A stretch of 64,000 nucleotides of DNA from an uncultured Butyricimonas sp. (GTDB taxonomy: Bacteria; Bacteroidota; Bacteroidia; Bacteroidales; Marinifilaceae): contig CALUMT010000037.1 of the NCBI GenBank assembly GCA_944321845.1, positions 1 through 64,000 of the forward strand, written 5' to 3'. Under the pieces are notes generated by a model. It was not told the DNA's origin, searched no databases, and was given only the letters and a program-made list of their open reading frames with translations. The position numbers and the translations under genes were made by a program. Shown here piece by piece: positions 1 to 8,615 of this stretch (positions are counted from its first letter, which is position 1; each line of letters begins with the position of its first letter).

Positions 1-739
1 ATAATATTTATACGTCAACAAATATACAGCAAAGTTTCCAAAATAGGAAACAATCATGAATAAATTATGTTCTACCTTTACTTTATCCCCGTATTCATAT
101 ATACGTTCATTAAAGTAAAGTCAAAATGAGGGAAGAAAAGAGATGGCTGCGCTACTGCAAATGGCTGAAGCCATTTTTCTTTTGGCTGCAAAGCTTATAA
201 GCAATCCGGATGTGAAGGACCGTCCCCAGCGGCCACTCCGATCATGCACAAAATACCTTACTCGGAATCCGAAAATATCCGTGAATCCACTCTCGATTTT
301 ACAGCCCATTTTGGCGAAATAAACCCCGACATGCCCTATCTTTGCAGACGAGGTTAGTCGGGGCTCCAAAGGGCTGTTTTTGCCTTTTTTCCCTCTGTTC
401 GGAGAGAGTCGATAAAAAAAACGTTAAATCTTCGATTTTTCGCAAAAAAACAAGTAAATTTTTGAGTAGTCTACCTTTTAAGAGGCAAACCATTGATAAT
501 CAATGAGAATATGATGATGCATCGGAAAATGAAAATACACTATCTTGCCTGTCTTTTCCTCTGTTGTCCTGTGCCCATATATCCGTAGGCAATTCCAATG
601 CTATAGTTTTAGCAGGAGTGCCTTTCCCGCTATGCCAACATTTGATTTCTTGCTATACATCTGCACTAAAATATTTATGTTATTGAAATGAAAGAGTGCA
701 TCCTGTCTGCCGTAAGATTTTTTTCTTGTTTATTGGTTA
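1..739. other. Intergenic region without a convincing gene
   Basis: No open frame here has a recognisable family signature; the two short minus-strand frames (64 and 82 codons) overlap and look like chance. An isolated plus-strand promoter-like sequence lies at 310-344 (see separate entry). The region is AT-rich near its edges and lies downstream of the last gene of the Dlt-like cassette, for which no clear hairpin terminator was seen. Confidence 0.5.
310..344 (+). promoter_or_regulatory. Orphan Bacteroidales-type promoter-like sequence
   Basis: TATCTTTG at 337-344 matches the TAnnTTTG -7 element, and TTTG at 310-313 could be the -33 element with a 23-base spacer, slightly longer than usual. 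A 7-bp inverted repeat (CCCCGAC 324-330, GTCGGGG 357-363) flanks the -7 box. No gene follows on the plus strand, so this may be a relic or drive a short RNA. Confidence 0.3.
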
Positions 740-1780
740 TCATTGATGTTTATAAATTCTTTCTAACAGTTTATTGCCTAACAAGGGACGATAGTGTCCT
801 GCTTCATAATAGTTGTGGTAATCTTCTGTGAATTCATTAATACCACTGAAGTCATATACATTTTCTTTCCCGAAAATGCTTTGCAAGATTTCTCTATCAT
901 CCGGGTGTAGTTTTTTCTGGTTATAATCCGGGCTGATTATGACACGTATAGAGGTACCATGACGATGCAAGACTTCCATGATTTCATCTAATACCATCCG
1001 TTGCCTTTGAAATATGGCAGGTGCAGCTATAGTGACAGTGCCATTCCGTTCTGGAAACTCTTTTTTGCGGTTTTCCCAATACGTCTCGCCTTCCTGTTCG
1101 ATCTGTTTCTCTCGAGGATTGAATGCGTCATTATTCTTTGAGTTGCGTATCTTTCCGTAAGGATTCATTCGTTTCATGTCCGGTTCTATATTTCCTGTTA
1201 TACGGTATTTCAGATACGGGAACAAGAAATCGGGCATTGCGAATGCCTGCATGAACTCCAACTGCACGGTAAACGGATTATGTCCCGATATAGCGGCCGG
1301 AAGTATATGGTTGGAACCCGCTAAGAGTTCAAAATGTGAAAGGGAGGTTCGATCAAGAATCATCAGCACATTCTTTATTTCTGCACCTTTACGGTCAAGG
1401 GCGCGGAGTTTGAGACTTATCGCTTTCATGCTCTCTGAATTGCCGAAAAGGCGGATGGCACGATCGCCGGAATCAAGATATTTTTCCCATTCTTCGCATC
1501 GGAATGCCATAGTACATGAATTACCCAGGATAAAAGAATTGAAATGCACGCTGTCATCATGGTTCTTGTATATTTGCCAACCTACATGATGTTCGTTCAG
1601 CATAACATCAGAATCATATAGGTTATATCTGCGAAGTACCATGAAAGGATCATCGTAAACGTACAGGGCAATCAAAGCCCAAAATGGTATGGCGAACGAC
1701 ACCGACTTTCGGGCAAGGCGTAGGAAAGCAGGTCGTTTACGGATGTTTGCGCCAGTAATAGTTTCTGGTATATTTCCCAT
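740..1780 (-). CDS. SGNH/DltD-like protein of a Dlt-like cassette
   Basis: 346 residues, last gene of a four-gene minus-strand cassette; its start overlaps the stop of the MBOAT gene by one base. There is one N-terminal membrane segment (about residues 27-42), so the rest is predicted to lie in the periplasm. The motif GNSCTMAF (Ser88) resembles the nucleophile block of SGNH-hydrolase and AlgX/DltD-type proteins, and an Asp/His-containing C-terminus (D320, H329 in AGHYRPLLGN) could supply the rest of a triad. Known family members of this kind work with an MBOAT protein to place an acyl group on an extracytoplasmic polymer. The acceptor here is unknown. Assignment is from motif and context; overall similarity to true DltD was not tested. 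Confidence 0.65.
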   Translation of the reverse strand: MGNIPETITGANIRKRPAFLRLARKSVSFAIPFWALIALYVYDDPFMVLRRYNLYDSDVMLNEHHVGWQIYKNHDDSVHFNSFILGNSCTMAFRCEEWEKYLDSGDRAIRLFGNSESMKAISLKLRALDRKGAEIKNVLMILDRTSLSHFELLAGSNHILPAAISGHNPFTVQLEFMQAFAMPDFLFPYLKYRITGNIEPDMKRMNPYGKIRNSKNNDAFNPREKQIEQEGETYWENRKKEFPERNGTVTIAAPAIFQRQRMVLDEIMEVLHRHGTSIRVIISPDYNQKKLHPDDREILQSIFGKENVYDFSGINEFTEDYHNYYEAGHYRPLLGNKLLERIYKHQ

Positions 1781-3174
1781 TAGAATTGTAGATATATGAA
1801 GTTTTCTGTGCCAAATTTGCCGTAAACAAACACGGCAAGCACAATTAAATAATACACTGTCCAGCGAAACACGGCCGGCTGTTTTTCAAAACGAAGGAGC
1901 AAGTCGCTTTTGGACATGAAAAAGTCATAAAGCAGTATCAACAATAATGCGGAACCTGCTACGATGCAGATATGGTCGGACATGCCAATATTGATTTCTT
2001 TCCAGCTTGCGTGGGTCTGAAAAGAGATATTCCGCAGAAAATAGAAGGCGTCTGAAACGGACTGCGCCTTGAAAAACACTAGCGATACGGCAAAAATAAG
2101 GTAGGTGCGGATGACAGAAAGCGTGGAGAACAGCCGTTTCCCGATATGTTTCCTTACCTTGTTTCGTATTTTTTCTGTCCTTAGTTCCCATACAATCACA
2201 AGCCCCTGTATGAATCCATAGATAGCAAATGTCCATCCCGCACCATGCCATATCCCCAAAGCAATAAATGTCACCAGGAGGCTTGCTGCCATTCCCCATT
2301 GTCCCCAGCGACGTGTAAACGATGACAGAGGAAGAAAAAGGTAATCCCGTACCCAGGAGGAAAGGGAAATATGCCAGCGACGCCAGAACTCGGCCGTGGT
2401 TTGGGCGGCAAAGGGATGTGCGAAGTTGGGTGACAGTTTTAAGCCAAACAGCATACCTGTTCCAATCGCCATATCCGTGTAGCCGGAGAAATCGGCATAA
2501 AGTTCGATGGGATAGAGAAGGCAGGCCATAAACAGTTGTACTCCTGATGCGGCGTGCATAGAATTGAACACTCCGTCAATATAAGGCCCTATATGGTCGG
2601 CAATTATCAATTTTTTCACCAATCCTACTACAATCAGCTTCAAGCCGTAAGTCATCATGGAATAGGAGGCCGGAGTGAGTCTTCGGAGTTGCGGAAGCAA
2701 ATCGGTAGACCGTTCAATAGGACCAGACAGAAACTTCATAAACAGAAGCATATAAAGCAGGAAATCTATCGGATGACGTTCTGCTTTTTCTTCGTCCCAA
2801 TAGACTTCCGTCAAATAGCCGATGGCCTGAAATGTATAGAAGGACATCCCCAATGGGAATATAAAACTAGACTCTCCGGTTAACTGGTTGGCATACCTGA
2901 AGCCAATCCAGCAGAGGATAAGACAGGATATACTGCTCCAGTAAATCATGCGAGATCCTCTTTTTTTCTCATGGGCTTGCTCAACAAGTATCGCTGCTCC
3001 GTATGTAAAAAAACTTGCAAATAGAGCCATAACAAGGAATACGAGATTGAAATATCCGATGAAAACTCCGCTTGCCGCAAGCAAAACAAACTTTCGTCCT
3101 TTATCACTGACAAAATGATATAATGTGAAACAGAGCAGGAGTAGCAGGACAAATTCAAGAGAAATGAATGACAT
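1780..3174 (-). CDS. MBOAT family O-acyltransferase (DltB/AlgI-like)
   Basis: 464 residues with about ten or more hydrophobic segments, the usual size for DltB/AlgI proteins. The MBOAT signatures are visible: FWRRWHISLSSWVRDYLFLPL-type block around His268, and the invariant histidine in GIWHGAGW (His310). Such enzymes take an acyl group from a cytoplasmic carrier and pass it across the inner membrane to a polymer or partner. It lies 17 bases after the carrier-protein gene and overlaps the SGNH gene by one base, so the four genes are surely one transcript. The acyl donor would be the carrier protein charged by the upstream adenylation enzyme; that is inference from the Dlt paradigm. Confidence 0.85.
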   Translation of the reverse strand: MSFISLEFVLLLLLCFTLYHFVSDKGRKFVLLAASGVFIGYFNLVFLVMALFASFFTYGAAILVEQAHEKKRGSRMIYWSSISCLILCWIGFRYANQLTGESSFIFPLGMSFYTFQAIGYLTEVYWDEEKAERHPIDFLLYMLLFMKFLSGPIERSTDLLPQLRRLTPASYSMMTYGLKLIVVGLVKKLIIADHIGPYIDGVFNSMHAASGVQLFMACLLYPIELYADFSGYTDMAIGTGMLFGLKLSPNFAHPFAAQTTAEFWRRWHISLSSWVRDYLFLPLSSFTRRWGQWGMAASLLVTFIALGIWHGAGWTFAIYGFIQGLVIVWELRTEKIRNKVRKHIGKRLFSTLSVIRTYLIFAVSLVFFKAQSVSDAFYFLRNISFQTHASWKEINIGMSDHICIVAGSALLLILLYDFFMSKSDLLLRFEKQPAVFRWTVYYLIVLAVFVYGKFGTENFIYLQF

Positions 3175-3191
3175 TACTTTTTCCTCCTATC

Positions 3192-3434
3192 TTATTTGAT
3201 TTTATTCTTGATGGTGTGGCATAGATCACCTACATTTTTCAATTTCACTATCTCTCGAAACGAGAAACGTATGCCAAACTTATTCTCTATTTCGGAGATT
3301 AGTATCATGTTCGTCAGTGAATCCCATCCGTTCACATCGTGGGCGGTAGTACCTTCGGTCAATGTGATATCGTCTCTCTTTAATACTTTTCTGAATATTC
3401 CGTTCAATATTTCCAATAATTCTGTTGTTTCCAT
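3192..3434 (-). CDS. Acyl/aminoacyl carrier protein (DltC-like)
   Basis: 80 residues, the size of a free-standing carrier protein. The phosphopantetheine attachment motif GWDSLTNM is present with Ser39 as the predicted attachment site, followed by the usual helix-III region (EIENKFGIRFSFREI). It sits 19 bases downstream of the adenylation-enzyme gene and 17 bases upstream of the MBOAT gene, which argues that it carries the substrate activated by the former and consumed by the latter. It is distinct from a fatty-acid AcpP, which would be expected beside fab genes. The identity of the carried group is not visible from sequence. Confidence 0.85.
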   Translation of the reverse strand: METTELLEILNGIFRKVLKRDDITLTEGTTAHDVNGWDSLTNMILISEIENKFGIRFSFREIVKLKNVGDLCHTIKNKIK

Positions 3435-3453
3435 ATACTTGATTGCTTTTTAT

Positions 3454-4956
3454 TTATTGAGTGATGTATTTTAATAGTCGATACCGATCAATTTTGTTAC
3501 TGTTATTTTGTGGGAAACAAGGAATAAAGTGAATGCGTTTGGGTAACATATAAGACGGCAGATGGCTTTGCATATACTGCTCGAGGTTTTCTGTATCCTC
3601 GATCTCCTTCTCTATAGCAAGGTGCAGTTCGCAACTTCCGTCAGTTGTATAAACCGGTAATACTACAGCGTTACAGCTGTGTTTGTAAAATGCTTTAACG
3701 TGATATTCAATTTCGCCCAATTCTATTCTGAATCCTTGTATCTTAACCTGCGAGTCTTTGCGACCGCAATAAATAATATCTCCGTCTGTGTCTGCCTGGC
3801 AGAGATCACCGGTACGATAATAGAGCTTTCCTGAGGGATCCGTAACAAAACATTCGGCAGTTTTTTCGGGAGCGCCCCAATATCCGCGCATTAGTTGTGG
3901 CCCGGCAATCCACAGTTCTCCGGTTTCTCCTGCCGGAAGTTGTTTACCTGAAGGAGATACAATCATATAGTCCATACCCTGAAAAGGTTTTCCTATTGCT
4001 GCCATGCCGTTATGGTGTTTGGCACCTTCAGGCGGGATGACATACGAGGTACAGTAGATGGTGGCTTCGGTCGGTCCGTAGAGATTGATTACTATGGCAT
4101 TGGGTATGCAAGAGCGAAATTCTTCAAGCAGATTCACGTCCGTGGCTTCGGCGGTGACTATGAGATAGCGCAAGTCTGGGAAACTGATTTCTCTGAAATA
4201 CGGGTGTGATAATCGAAGTACGGAAGGTGCAATTGCCGCAAACGTAAGGCGATGTCGTTCCATGACATCCAGTACGTTCAGGTACTTCATCCCTTTCTGC
4301 GGAACAGTATAGACACACGCTCCGAGGGTGAGAGGATAAAGGAATGATACGACTGAGACATCGAATGTCAGTTCAAACATCTGGAGCATACGGTCATTTT
4401 CGTCTAATTCCCATCCTAAAGTACGATAAGCCTTGTAGAATGCATTCAAGTTCTTCCGGGATATGGGAACACCTTTGGGTTCGCCCGTACTTCCTGACGT
4501 GAAGATAATGTAAGCAGGCACGTCGGGATCAATGTCATACGGTATAATGATGGAATACGGACTAGGCCGATGTGAGAGGAGAGACACGCATCTTGTGCTG
4601 ATGTCTGCGGGAACTATATTACCATTCTCTCCACAGTAAAGCAATAGACCGATGCCGGATTGTTTGGCTATCTGATGGTTGCGTTCTGTTGGATAATCGG
4701 GATGCAACATAACATAGGTTTTCCCGGAAAGTAGCACCGCCAAAATGGATGCGTAGGTTTCCATACGATTTTCAGCCGTGATGCCAATAATATCTTCTTT
4801 GATATTGCTCAGCGTTTCACAAATACTTCCTGCCAACCCGAACAAATCCTGATAGCTATAAGTCTGGTCGTCAAGAACCATTGCTGGACGCGTGGCATAA
4901 CAATTCGATGCCTGGACTATAGCTGCCAGGATATCTGTATCATTTTTTATCTTCAT
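3454..4956 (-). CDS. Amino-acid adenylation enzyme (DltA-like)
   Basis: 500 residues, a stand-alone ANL-superfamily adenylation enzyme. Core motifs appear in order: TSGSTGEPKG (A3, residues 153-162), FELTFDVSV (A4, with Asp199 in the position that binds the amino group of an amino acid), NLYGPTEAT (A5, 291-299), GELWIAG, YRTGDL (A7, 380-385), GRKDSQVKIQGFRIE (A8) and a final NKIDR with catalytic Lys488 (A10). No condensation or thioesterase domain is attached. It would activate an amino acid with ATP and load it on the adjacent carrier protein. DltA uses D-alanine; the specificity here cannot be read with certainty. First gene of the cassette; no clear promoter was found upstream. Confidence 0.8.
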   Translation of the reverse strand: MKIKNDTDILAAIVQASNCYATRPAMVLDDQTYSYQDLFGLAGSICETLSNIKEDIIGITAENRMETYASILAVLLSGKTYVMLHPDYPTERNHQIAKQSGIGLLLYCGENGNIVPADISTRCVSLLSHRPSPYSIIIPYDIDPDVPAYIIFTSGSTGEPKGVPISRKNLNAFYKAYRTLGWELDENDRMLQMFELTFDVSVVSFLYPLTLGACVYTVPQKGMKYLNVLDVMERHRLTFAAIAPSVLRLSHPYFREISFPDLRYLIVTAEATDVNLLEEFRSCIPNAIVINLYGPTEATIYCTSYVIPPEGAKHHNGMAAIGKPFQGMDYMIVSPSGKQLPAGETGELWIAGPQLMRGYWGAPEKTAECFVTDPSGKLYYRTGDLCQADTDGDIIYCGRKDSQVKIQGFRIELGEIEYHVKAFYKHSCNAVVLPVYTTDGSCELHLAIEKEIEDTENLEQYMQSHLPSYMLPKRIHFIPCFPQNNSNKIDRYRLLKYITQ

Positions 4957-5446
4957 AATTTATATTTTCTCTGTTGGTGTTTTTTGTTCTGCTTGCGGCT
5001 CATGTTGCTCTTCTTGTACTTATGTTTGTTTATATAACTGAGATTGCTACAAAAACCCCTATCCCAAAACTGTAAATATTGGTTAAATATAAAATGCAAG
5101 CTTTATGGACATCTCCAGAAACTAAATTTTAAAGTTTTACTTGTCTGATTACCTATACTATCTGGAATTCTTCTGCTGTTTTATTTCATGTCACATGTTT
5201 GTGTAGCGGACTAAGCGTGTCCCTCGACTTTATCGTATGGGACTGTTTTTATATGCTTCCACGTTCGGGAGAAGGCCAAAAAAGAGTACGTTGAATGATA
5301 AAAAAGCAGAGGTGATGAGGAAGTTGCCATTTTCAGGATTATAATACACACTACTGTCCACTAAAAATGGACAGTAGTGTAATAAGTATATAGAAATAAA
5401 ATTATAATCCTGGAATACAATTTATTTCTCAACTTTTTTGTGTATG
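4957..5446. other. Intergenic region, AT-rich, with nested inverted repeat
   Basis: This gap lies between the end of the secreted hydrolase gene (minus strand, stop at 5447) and the start of the DltA-like gene at 4956. No coding frame is supported. It holds the nested inverted repeat at 5334-5412; a promoter for the Dlt-like cassette should lie here but no TAnnTTTG box was recognised on the minus strand. Confidence 0.5.
5334..5412. repeat. Nested inverted repeats (12-bp outer, 13-bp inner)
   Basis: The inner hairpin is perfect: ACACTACTGTCCA at 5348-5360 and its complement at 5368-5380, with a 7-base loop. It sits inside an exact outer inverted repeat, CAGGATTATAAT at 5334-5345 and ATTATAATCCTG at 5401-5412. 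It could be the terminator of the hydrolase gene that ends at 5447, but there is no clean T-run, and the outer repeat is not typical of a terminator. A small relic of a mobile element is another possibility. Confidence 0.6.
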
Positions 5447-7348
5447 CTACTTGATTTTGGCTGGGATAACGGGGATATACAGGTAGCTGTCATATTTACC
5501 GCCCGTGTAGATACAGTGGCGTCCAGAATTGTGCGGGGTGGGGGAGGTGACAACCTCCTGGGGATTTGCGTATTCTGTGGCGTTACCGCCGAGAGTCATC
5601 ATTTCGGTCTGTTGCCCGGGCATGTACGTGAAACCTTTTGTCGGGATGGTGATTTTTGCAGATCCGAATGGGATGGAGGCTTTTTCTGGTTGATAGGCTT
5701 CCACGGTTAGTTGTAAGATCTCTCCTTCTGCGAAATAAAGTCCCATGGGCCATATTTCGATCTCGACAGGAACAATCTCTCCCGGTTTCAGTTTCTGTTC
5801 GCTCGTGAAAGTGTAGTAAGGTTCAGCTTCCGTACTTTTGCTTTCATCTAATTGGCGCATGGAAACCCGTAGCCTTCCCGTGGCTGCAATGTGGTTTCCG
5901 AATGCATCTGGGAGAGGCTGGCCATCCTTGGAAAGTTTCTCTACCTTGACAGATAAATCCATGTCGTCATGGTCCGGGGCTGCCACCCACAGGTGTAGTT
6001 TCATATAACCGGTAATTTCAGTGGCTTTGTCCATGTGGTAGCGATAGGTCACTTTGTTCTCTGCACTTGTTGATTGGTACGTGTCAATGGATTCCTGTTG
6101 TGGAAGGTTTGTTTGTAGATTGTGGTCTGTGGCAGACAGGTACAGTTTTTGGTAAACGGTACGGGCCAATGGAAATTCGTTCTCCTCTCTTCCCACGATG
6201 TCTTTTCCTCCTGGGTTGAGTACGGATAGGCGTACTCTCGGGGTATTTTCCCATCCGTTGTCGATACCTTTCAGGTAGTGATCAAAGAAACGTCGTAGGT
6301 CTTCCACGTTTTCAGGCGTGTAATAATCGAACCATTCGTTTGTATTATGTACTCTCAACCATTTTTCTTTGGAGGCCATGCGGCGGTATCCCGCGAAAGT
6401 CCCGTGCGTGTGTACGGAGTTCGTGTAACTGGCGACCACGTAGGCTGGTATTGTTATGTTTTCAACCTTGGCGGCCTTATCTTCCCAGTAGGCACACATG
6501 AATGGTTTTTCCACGATCATTCGGGGCTGATCTTCCAACACCCCGTGGGCGGAAGAGAAGGTTTCGGCAATCATTTCCGGAAACTCGGGGCTTGGTATCC
6601 CTCCGCGGGTTCCGGATTCGCGGTAGTGGTCGCAAAACCCTTCCCAGGGTGCAATCGCCGCGAGATGTTTCGGGCATTCTGCCGCGATGAACCATTGCGA
6701 GACGGTGAGCCATGAATTTCCGGTCATCCCGATTTTCCCGTTACACCATTTTTGATTGGCAATCCATTCGATGACGTCACAACCGTCAAGAGCATCCTCG
6801 TGTCCCCAGTAGAGAAGGTTACCCTCGGACATGTATGCTCCTCGTTTGTCCGGGTTGACTACGGCATAACCATGGGCTACCCAGTAAGCGGGATCAGGAC
6901 CTTCAAATTTTTCCAGGCCAGAGGTGGCATCCAACGGAACACCCGAGCGTGCTGGCACATCATCCAACATCTGGCCGCCTATTTCTTTACCGTAAGGGCT
7001 CCATGCCAGCAGGGCGGGACAGGCCTCTCCCGTGGTCGGGCGAAATATGTCTGCGTATATGGTAACCCCATCCCGTAGAGTGATGGGGACATCCCTTTCC
7101 AGTAAAATATCACACGTGAGGGCTTTGGCTCCTTCCCGGCGTAGACTGCCGGCTTTCAGTATCAAAGTTTCTTGTTTGAATCCCGGGTACCGTACTCGTT
7201 TGGCTTCTACAGGGAGGGCTTTCCGGGTGGCAACCTTCATCTCTTCACCTTGGGCATTATGCAGGGTGATTTCTTGTTGTGCCATAATCTCTCGCGGACA
7301 GATCGTTGCGAGAGCAATGATTCCGGCGTAAATCCAATGTTTCATCAT
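5447..7348 (-). CDS. Secreted CocE/NonD-type hydrolase (S15-like)
   Basis: 633 residues with a signal peptide (about 1-23, ending IMAQ). The alpha/beta-hydrolase part follows: SPYGKE (oxyanion region, Tyr119), PDKRGAYMSEG, and the nucleophile elbow GMTGNSW with Ser212. A possible catalytic His lies in the WLRVHNTNEW segment. The C-terminal third is the beta-rich jelly-roll domain typical of CocE/X-Pro dipeptidyl-peptidase proteins. The usual GGWYD segment that carries the catalytic Asp is replaced by ASYTNSVHTHG, so the triad may be non-standard. Members hydrolyse esters, beta-lactams or Xaa-Pro peptides; the substrate here is unknown. It is transcribed divergently from the AraC-type regulator, a plausible regulator of it. 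Confidence 0.8.
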   Translation of the reverse strand: MMKHWIYAGIIALATICPREIMAQQEITLHNAQGEEMKVATRKALPVEAKRVRYPGFKQETLILKAGSLRREGAKALTCDILLERDVPITLRDGVTIYADIFRPTTGEACPALLAWSPYGKEIGGQMLDDVPARSGVPLDATSGLEKFEGPDPAYWVAHGYAVVNPDKRGAYMSEGNLLYWGHEDALDGCDVIEWIANQKWCNGKIGMTGNSWLTVSQWFIAAECPKHLAAIAPWEGFCDHYRESGTRGGIPSPEFPEMIAETFSSAHGVLEDQPRMIVEKPFMCAYWEDKAAKVENITIPAYVVASYTNSVHTHGTFAGYRRMASKEKWLRVHNTNEWFDYYTPENVEDLRRFFDHYLKGIDNGWENTPRVRLSVLNPGGKDIVGREENEFPLARTVYQKLYLSATDHNLQTNLPQQESIDTYQSTSAENKVTYRYHMDKATEITGYMKLHLWVAAPDHDDMDLSVKVEKLSKDGQPLPDAFGNHIAATGRLRVSMRQLDESKSTEAEPYYTFTSEQKLKPGEIVPVEIEIWPMGLYFAEGEILQLTVEAYQPEKASIPFGSAKITIPTKGFTYMPGQQTEMMTLGGNATEYANPQEVVTSPTPHNSGRHCIYTGGKYDSYLYIPVIPAKIK

Positions 7349-7439
7349 AAGCAGCGTTTTTATATTAAACTTCTTGTTTTTCTTTATCGCGAATCTCGCT
7401 ATTCCTTTTCAGACCTTATTATTCAATGAAGAACCGTAG

Positions 7440-7471
7440 TTGGTTAAATAGGAAACAAATTCTTATCTTTG
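7440..7471 (+). promoter_or_regulatory. Promoter of the AraC-type regulator gene
   Basis: TTG at 7440-7442, 21 bases, then TATCTTTG at 7464-7471, matching the Bacteroidales consensus. It lies inside the longest open frame (from 7426) and 26 bases before ATG 7498, which favours 7498 as the true start of the regulator. Confidence 0.6.
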
Positions 7472-7497
7472 GCCATTGGGACTCTTTAGGTGTAAAT

Positions 7498-8412
7498 ATG
7501 GATAATAGAATCATTAGGCTTAGTGAATTAATTGATTATCATAAGTTAGATGCATCTTTTGATAATACGATAGCTTGTTTCCAGCTTGATAATAAATTAG
7601 TGAATATCGATACAATACCCCCTGCTTTTGCGGATATTTTCTCTTTTGTGTTGGTTCGTGAAGGAACGGCTGTCTTTTCCTTGAATAATCGCGAGTATGT
7701 GGTGGGGAAGGGCGATCTATTGCTGTTTTACCCGAGTCTGCTTGTCTCACTCACTCGGCAGAGTAGCGATTTTGTAGCCCTTCATTTGCTGTGTGAGCGG
7801 ACTTTTTTCGAACGCTTGCTAGCTTCCCGTCCGGTCTATCAGGCCTATTCCCTTTTCTTTTGTCGGGTGGATTCTCCGGTGTTGCGTTTGACAGTTGAGC
7901 AGGCGGAGGATCTGGCGGGTTGTATGCGGCAAATCACGAGGGCCATCATCCATCCCGTATCTTATCGCGAGGACCTGCTTTTGCATCTTTTGCATGCTTG
8001 CCTTTTGCTGGTGCTGGATTGGATAGAACGTCGAGGACGGGTTTCCCCTACAGGTCTTAAGCACGGGGAAGTGCTTTTTCAGCAATTTATTTCTCTACTC
8101 ATGTCACATTATAAAAAAGAGCATTATATCGGATTTTACGCTCGTTCTTTATCTATTTCTTCTACTTATCTTTCACGTGTTATTCGTTCTTCCACGGGTA
8201 AGACCGCGGCTTATTTTATCACGGGTCTTCTGTTTGCCGAGGCTTGCCGGCTATTGGTTCATACCGATTGGACGCTACAGGCTATTGCGGATGAGCTTTG
8301 TTTTTCTGACCAGTCGGCTTTTGGTAAATTCTTTAAGACCAATGCGGGTGTTTCACCTCGGTTTTACAGGTTAAAAAAGTACCAGGAACTTCCTTGGGCT
8401 GGAGAGAAGTAA
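7498..8412 (+). CDS. AraC family transcriptional regulator
   Basis: 304 residues from ATG 7498. The N-terminal half is a cupin-like sensing domain (PAFADIFSFVLVREGTAVF onward, with a GDLLLFYPS turn). The C-terminal 100 residues form the paired helix-turn-helix of AraC/XylS proteins: SISSTYLSRVIRSSTGKTA then WTLQAIADELCFSDQSAFGKFFKTNAGVSPRFYR, the last being the family signature. An upstream ATG at 7426 would add 24 residues, but the promoter at 7440-7471 lies within that stretch. The gene is divergent from the secreted hydrolase gene, its most likely target. Ligand unknown. Confidence 0.85.
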   Translation: MDNRIIRLSELIDYHKLDASFDNTIACFQLDNKLVNIDTIPPAFADIFSFVLVREGTAVFSLNNREYVVGKGDLLLFYPSLLVSLTRQSSDFVALHLLCERTFFERLLASRPVYQAYSLFFCRVDSPVLRLTVEQAEDLAGCMRQITRAIIHPVSYREDLLLHLLHACLLLVLDWIERRGRVSPTGLKHGEVLFQQFISLLMSHYKKEHYIGFYARSLSISSTYLSRVIRSSTGKTAAYFITGLLFAEACRLLVHTDWTLQAIADELCFSDQSAFGKFFKTNAGVSPRFYRLKKYQELPWAGEK

Positions 8413-8615
8413 ATCAGGGTACAATGGAATAGAGAAAATATAAAAGTAATAAGTATAACTAACTACTTTGTTTTTAGTAATTTCACTAGGTGTTGAGATA
8501 ATTGGTTTTATTTTTTTGGGGGGCAAAAAAAGATTAAAAATACAAAATAAAAGAAATGACATATACATGGATGGCCTGGCTTTTATGACCTTTGCATACA
8601 GAAAACAATAATGTC

